Source of the DNA: Rhodocyclaceae bacterium UBA2250
GTDB lineage: Bacteria; Pseudomonadota; Gammaproteobacteria; Burkholderiales; Rhodocyclaceae
Reading direction: 5' to 3'
Length of the DNA stretch: 62,893 bases
Assembly: GCA_002347285.1 (NCBI GenBank)
Contig: DDXW01000019.1
Location: 64,955-127,847 of the forward strand
A model generated the notes under the pieces. That model was not told where the DNA came from, did not search any database, and worked only from the letters and a program-made list of their open reading frames with translations. Of the stretch, positions 59,301 to 62,893 are shown piece after piece (positions within the stretch are counted from its first letter, which is position 1; each line of letters begins with the position of its first letter). A program made the position numbers and the translations under genes.

Positions 59301-61272
59301 CCGGCCGTTTGAAGGCATTTGCTTGACTGACACCTTCCAGATGTACGAGAAGGAAGACATGATTGATGCTTTACTTGAAAAGAACAGTGCACGGAGGAAG
59401 CGGCAGAAACAGCTGGATATTCGGGTCATCATCGGCAACCCGCCGTATTCCATTGGGCAAGGCAGCCAAAATGACAATAACCAAAACGTCGGCTATCCAC
59501 ATCTTGACTCGCGTATTACGGAGACCTACGCTGAAAAGTCTAATGCTGCACTGTCTAAAGGGTTATACGACAGCTATATCCGTGCCATTCGTTGGGCATC
59601 AGACCGCATTGGCGACACAGGTGTGATTGGCTTTGTTACCGGAGCAGGCTGGATTGACACCAACACCTTTGATGGTTTGCGTAAATGCTTGGCTGAAGAA
59701 TTTTCTAGCCTGTATGTATTCCACTTGCGTGGGAATGCCCGTACATCTGGCGAACAGCGGCGCAAAGAAAAAGACAACGTCTTTGGTATGGGTAGCCGAG
59801 CCCCCATCGCTATCTCGCTGCTGGTGAAGAACCCCTGTGCTGCTGAGCATGGTTGCATTCGCTTCCACGACATCGGCGACTACCTGAGCCGCGATGAAAA
59901 GCTGGAAAAAATTGCCGGATACGCCAGCGTGGCGGGCATCACTGACTGGCAAGTCATTACGCCGGACGACCATGGAGACTGGCTACGTCAGCGTGACGAT
60001 AGTTTTGGTGAATACATCGCGCTGGGCGATAAAAAGAGCGATGGCGGCAAGCTGTTCGATAACTTCTCGCTGGGCGTGGTAACTAACCGCGATGCTTGGA
60101 CCTACAACGCGAGCAAATCAAAAGTGCAAGCTAACATGAGCAGTATGATTGGCTTCTACAACGCGGAGGTAAAACGTTTCAACACCGCCCATCCTGGGTT
60201 GGACAGTAAGGCGCGCGCCACCAAAGTTGATGGTTTTATCGACACCAATCCGGAACGCATTAGCTGGACACGCGGCCTCAAAAGTGAACTGGCCAAAGGG
60301 CGTTCTTTTGAATTTGTAGCCGACTCAATGGTGCAATCGTTGTACCGCCCATTCACCAAGCAGTGGCTGTATTTCAACCGAACTTTCAATGAGATGGTGC
60401 TGCTAATGCCACGTCTATTCCCACACTCCAAAGCGGACAATTTGGTGATTTGTATAGCTGGCGTGGGCGCCAAACATAGCTTTTGTACCCTTATCGTAGA
60501 TACTTTGCCAAATCTTGGCATGGTAGATATTGGTGTAACGCAGTGTTTTCCGCTCTATCTCTACGACGAAGAAGCTCAATCGCAGGCTGCAAATACAGCC
60601 GATATGTTTGCCCCTCCGGCAGCAACTCAACGCCCGCGTCGCGATGCCATCACAAATGCAGGCCTGGCCCACTTTCAAGAAGCCTATCCCAGTGAAGCCA
60701 TTAGCAAGGAAGATGTGTTCTATTACGTATATGGCCTGTTGCACTCGCCAGACTACAGGGAACGCTTCGCGGACAATCTTTCCAAGGAGCTACCGCGCAT
60801 TCCCCGCGTGAAAATGGCTTCCAATTTTTGGGCGTTTTCCCTAGCTGGGCGCAAGCTGGCCCAGCTTCACCTGAACTATGAAAAGGTGACGCCCTATCCC
60901 CTCAAGATCGAATCAGCGCACAAGCTCACTGATGCCGACTACCGCGTCGAAAAGATGAAGTATGGCAAGAAGGCTAAGGACAAAGACCTCACCACACTGC
61001 ACTACAACGACAAGATCACCCTGACCGGCATTCCGCTGGAAGCCTACGACTATGTGGTAAACGGTAAACCGGCGCTGGACTGGGTTGTGGAACGCCAGTG
61101 TGTGAAGACTGACAAGGACAGCGGTATCGTCAACGATGCCAACGACTGGGCTATCGAAACCATGAACAACCCGCGTTATCCGCTGGAGTTGTTTATGCGG
61201 GTTGTTACTGTCAGCCTTGAAACGATGAAGATTGTGAGAGCCCTGCCCAAGCTGGATATTCTGGAAAGCTAA
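56377..61272 (+). CDS. Type ISP single-chain restriction-modification enzyme
   Basis: The 1631-residue protein has the LlaGI/LlaBIII layout: an Mrr-like nuclease (DTGIDLVAQ near 62-70 and QCK at 80-82), an SF2 ATPase (Walker A MACGTGKT near 191-198, Walker B DEAH near 324), a coupler, a gamma-type N6-adenine methyltransferase (motif I IDPFTGTGTF near 914, NPPY near 1021) and a C-terminal target-recognition domain. It both methylates and cleaves DNA, so no separate methylase is needed. It protects the host and thereby the element from other invading DNA. Confidence 0.93.
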   Translation: MSSLRNLLNTFRTASVTEREKGTYFEELILCYLRNEATYKDLYAHTWTYADWAKQQGIDARDTGIDLVAQTATGEYHAIQCKLYAEDYRLQKSDIDSFFTASGKKPFSHRIIVSTTNHWSEHAEDALCDQQPPVSKIDLHDLENSQIDWDSYAPKAAPVLKTKKQLREHQQAALAAAQTGLATADRGKLIMACGTGKTFTALKIAETLAGKGKRVLFLVPSLNLLSQTLTEWTQESETPLHSFAVCSDSDVGKKRKKDDDTVQTFTHELRYPATTEPSRLATEMGKRHDTGHMSVVFSTYHSIDVISRAQLEHDLADFDLIICDEAHRTTGATFESEDESAFVRVHDNAYIRSAKRIYMTATPRIYGEGAKASAEKDNVALCSMDDETLYGKELYVITFSEAVRRGLLCDYKVIVLAVEEAHVSRRIQNLLKDPDNQLKVDDAAKIIGCWKALSKQGLADDLVGDGQAMQRAVAFCQVIEIAKAGKTHKVSSKQIASMFQSVVEAYQEEEEFEQMARLNCEAEHVDGSMNASEKEAKLAWLKDSPPDNTCRILSNVRCLSEGVDVPALDAVLFLTPRNSQVDVVQSVGRVMRNAPGKKRGYVILPVVIPAGVEPHEALNDNLTYKVVWQVLQALRSHDDRFDAMVNKLDLIGRDTSKMEVIAITDKIAKKQEKTKGKTKGQTGQGGFTIGTGGDQPKPVQHTLEFEIGEIERAIYAKLVQKVGNRHHWEDWANDIAKIARTHIDRITGILENEANTKEREAFNAFAEELRDDLNDSITDGEIIEMLAQHLITKPVFDALFEGYSFAQHNPMSQAMQAVLDVLQEHHLSKEADTLQSFYDSVKLRAEGIENATGKQKIVVELYDKFFRNAFPKMTERLGIVYTPVEVVDFIIHSVNHILQTEFGQTLGSKGVHIIDPFTGTGTFITRLMQSGLITPEQLPYKYQNEIHANEIVLLAYYIAAINVEAVYHSIVGGDYRPFEGICLTDTFQMYEKEDMIDALLEKNSARRKRQKQLDIRVIIGNPPYSIGQGSQNDNNQNVGYPHLDSRITETYAEKSNAALSKGLYDSYIRAIRWASDRIGDTGVIGFVTGAGWIDTNTFDGLRKCLAEEFSSLYVFHLRGNARTSGEQRRKEKDNVFGMGSRAPIAISLLVKNPCAAEHGCIRFHDIGDYLSRDEKLEKIAGYASVAGITDWQVITPDDHGDWLRQRDDSFGEYIALGDKKSDGGKLFDNFSLGVVTNRDAWTYNASKSKVQANMSSMIGFYNAEVKRFNTAHPGLDSKARATKVDGFIDTNPERISWTRGLKSELAKGRSFEFVADSMVQSLYRPFTKQWLYFNRTFNEMVLLMPRLFPHSKADNLVICIAGVGAKHSFCTLIVDTLPNLGMVDIGVTQCFPLYLYDEEAQSQAANTADMFAPPAATQRPRRDAITNAGLAHFQEAYPSEAISKEDVFYYVYGLLHSPDYRERFADNLSKELPRIPRVKMASNFWAFSLAGRKLAQLHLNYEKVTPYPLKIESAHKLTDADYRVEKMKYGKKAKDKDLTTLHYNDKITLTGIPLEAYDYVVNGKPALDWVVERQCVKTDKDSGIVNDANDWAIETMNNPRYPLELFMRVVTVSLETMKIVRALPKLDILES

Positions 61273-62023
61273 CCACCATACAGCCCAAACAAGCACTTGG
61301 AATGGCAGTCTGCGCATTTAAGCGTAGAACTGCCCTCCAATCATCGCTGACGCATAAATACCCCTGTCCAGCGTCGAGACAAGCACGAACACAAGCAGAC
61401 AGACGACTCAGCCAGCCATACCCTAACTGACTGGCAGTGATGGGAACAGATTGCGTGGAGCCGCAATAACGAGCCTGCCGGGTGATGCCGGTAAAAGTTT
61501 CAGCGATGCCGTGTGGATGGCGTCGATGATGGGTCAGCTTGGGAATTACGCTTCAACTTTTCATCCACGATCCGTAACACACCGCCAGAAATGGCAGCGC
61601 AGCGAACCCGACAGGAGTTGTGCGAGTTGGTCTAACTCAAACGGGGCAATGCCCCTGCCTCCCCGGTTGCAAGAAAAGACCTGATTTGCGAGTGGTGACG
61701 AAGCGAAGCTGAGGAACTACCGCAAATCACGTGCGAAGCACGCAACCCTTGAATGGCATCAACCGACAACACCTGCAAGATGCAAATTTTTGGGATTGTG
61801 TTCATTTTTTCCCGAGCAGCGATGGCATTTTCTGCTTTGATTCGATGCCATGCATTCGCCTTCGGCGACTGATCGAGTGGGTGAATTCCGTCGCGCTTCG
61901 CTGCTCCGAATTCACCCACTCGATGGCTTCTTTCCTCGCATGTATTTCTCGGAAATCGGCGTTGCCCCAACTCGGTAGGTCATGGATGGTCCCCATGTAG
62001 ATCAACTGAATTGGACCTAAGTC
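61273..62023. other. Region without a convincing gene between the restriction gene and the recombinase
   Basis: This 751-bp stretch has no ORF I can support; the longest (61451-61684, 77 codons) has no recognised family. It holds a GGGGCAATGCCCC hairpin near 61651 and an inverted repeat TGATTTGCG / CGCAAATCA at 61682-61690 and 61721-61729. A long perfect inverted repeat is at 61872-61924. It may hold recombination or replication sites. Confidence 0.6.
61872..61924. repeat. Long inverted repeat upstream of the recombinase gene
   Basis: The arms ATCGAGTGGGTGAATTC (61872-61888) and GAATTCACCCACTCGAT (61908-61924) pair perfectly over 17 bp around a 19-nt GC-rich loop. It is 100 bp before the recombinase start. 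Confidence 0.75.
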
Positions 62024-62893
62024 ATGAGCATCGTTAAGCGAGGAAATAGCAAGTACTGGTACATGCAATTCCAGTTCAACGGCGAGATGTACATCCGCTC
62101 CACCCGGACCACCAACAAGAAAACCGCCGAGCAGATGGAGGTCGAATGGAAGGCTCAGCTACATGCACAGCAATACCGGGGAAAGAAGCCACGTATCTTG
62201 CTGGCAGATGCATTCCAGCAATACAAGGTATCGAAGAAGGGAATTGCCAGCTACGCCAATTTACTTGCCCACGAAGCCGTGTTGTTCCGCCTGCTCCCGG
62301 TGAAGAAGTACATCGACGAAATCACGGCACATGACCTGGAGCGGTTCAAGCAAGCACGCATTAACGAAGGCGTAGGTGCGGAAATTATCAAGTACGGGTT
62401 GCTGTTGGTGCGTGGCACATGGAAATTCAGCAAGAAACTGGGCTACCAAGTCAGCGACCTCGAATTCCCCACCGTGAAAATTCCGAAGGTGCCATTGCGC
62501 TACCTGACCAGCGAGGAGGAAAACCGCCTGCTTCGTGAATTAGCCCCAGACCGGGAAGGTGCCGGCCTGAAACCAATGGCTGAGCGCAGCGAAGAACTGA
62601 AGCGGGTCATGCAGGACGCCTACGACCTCGTAATTTTGCTGCTGGATACCGGCGCTCGGTATAGCGAGATTGCCAACATCGAGTGGCAGCGCATTGATCT
62701 CGCGGAGCGAGCCATTAATCTCTGGCGGTCGAAGGTCGAAAACGAGACGGTTCTGTACATGACCGACCGGGTATTCGAGGTGCTTTCTCGCCGGGAAAAG
62801 ACAAAGACCGGCCCGTATGTTTTCAGCAACCGGGAGGGCGAAGCCCGTGGTTATTGCACCCAATCAATCCTGCGCCGGCCCCGATTTTTCTGG
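62024..62893 (+). CDS. Tyrosine recombinase/integrase (partial, runs off the window)
   Basis: The visible 290 residues start MSIVKRGNSKYWYMQFQF (arm-binding domain), followed by a SAM-like core-binding region and the start of the catalytic domain: LLLDTGARYSEIANIEW, which holds the first active-site Arg. The rest (His-x-x-Arg and the Tyr nucleophile) is beyond the window. It should catalyse integration into and excision from comEC. It is the only recombinase seen and lies at the right side of the element, as integrases usually do. Confidence 0.92.
   Translation, partial: MSIVKRGNSKYWYMQFQFNGEMYIRSTRTTNKKTAEQMEVEWKAQLHAQQYRGKKPRILLADAFQQYKVSKKGIASYANLLAHEAVLFRLLPVKKYIDEITAHDLERFKQARINEGVGAEIIKYGLLLVRGTWKFSKKLGYQVSDLEFPTVKIPKVPLRYLTSEEENRLLRELAPDREGAGLKPMAERSEELKRVMQDAYDLVILLLDTGARYSEIANIEWQRIDLAERAINLWRSKVENETVLYMTDRVFEVLSRREKTKTGPYVFSNREGEARGYCTQSILRRPRFFW

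Larger units (their letters stand above)
44112..62893. mobile_element. Pipolin-like integrative element (left end to beyond the window)
   Basis: The left end is placed by the break in comEC at about 44112-44117, where GC drops sharply. The element encodes a PolB with piPolB features, an SF3 helicase, NADAR and DUF5131 proteins, a Type ISP restriction enzyme and a tyrosine recombinase at 62024 that runs off the window. Pipolins are known as integrative elements that encode piPolB and tyrosine recombinases and carry defence genes. Most described ones use tRNA genes, while this one sits in comEC. The right end, attR and the rest of comEC are outside the window. Confidence 0.75.

Noticed and set aside
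61451..61684. 77-codon ORF in the gap before the recombinase
   Set aside because: No ribosome site, no recognised family, and the region is rich in hairpins.
44112..62893. CRISPR array or casposon interpretation of the PolB island
   Set aside because: No repeat-spacer pattern and no Cas1-like protein were seen; the recombinase is of the tyrosine type.

Overview
The window looks like a chromosomal segment of a high-GC betaproteobacterium, most likely a Rhodocyclales relative. This is inferred from gene order (rpoE-rseA-rseB-rseC-mucD-lepA-lepB-rnc-era-recO-pdxJ-acpS-nagZ, then the fab/plsX/rpmF cluster), from an EarP/Arg32-type EF-P pair, and from strong GC bias in the core genes. No rRNA or tRNA gene was recognised. 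One small RNA (4.5S/SRP RNA) is clear.

Three blocks are visible. (1) About 1-6681 is an integron gene-cassette array: ten attC sites on one strand and nine complete cassettes plus the tail of one more. The cassettes carry an HNH nuclease, a two-gene membrane-protein cassette, a small membrane protein, a GNAT acetyltransferase, a trypsin-like protease, another membrane protein, an AraC/GyrI regulator, a P-loop protein and a CYTH-domain protein. No integrase lies inside the window; it would be expected to the left.

(2) About 6700-44112 is dense core chromosome. It has earP-efp; the long minus-strand sigma-E/lepA/era/acpS chain; nadB; a fatty-acid synthesis cluster (fabF, acpP, fabG, fabD, fabH, plsX, rpmF, yceD); divergent maf and an RsmI-like methylase; sppA, gph and rluC; rne with a long leader; dnaX-ybaB; a Spy-like protein; the SRP RNA; a transporter; a hydrolase; and the 3' part of comEC. 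A 23-bp GC-rich sequence recurs at least nine times through this block, in several reading frames and between genes.

(3) From about 44112 to the window end is a lower-GC genomic island that cuts comEC inside its conserved SGLHV region. Its minus-strand operon encodes a three-Cys-motif DUF5131 protein, a NADAR-family protein, a 77-residue protein, a family-B DNA polymerase with the hallmarks I associate with primer-independent PolB (piPolB), and a superfamily-3 helicase with no primase domain. The rest of the island has a small SMP-like protein, a HicA-like protein coupled to an ankyrin-repeat protein, a second NADAR protein, several small proteins, a secreted thermonuclease, a single-chain Type ISP restriction-modification enzyme and, at the window edge, a tyrosine recombinase. 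I interpret the island as a pipolin-like self-replicating integrative element in a competence gene. It carries an unusual ADP-ribose/DNA-processing module (two NADARs plus DUF5131) that is the best candidate here for something undescribed. The far end of the island is outside the window.
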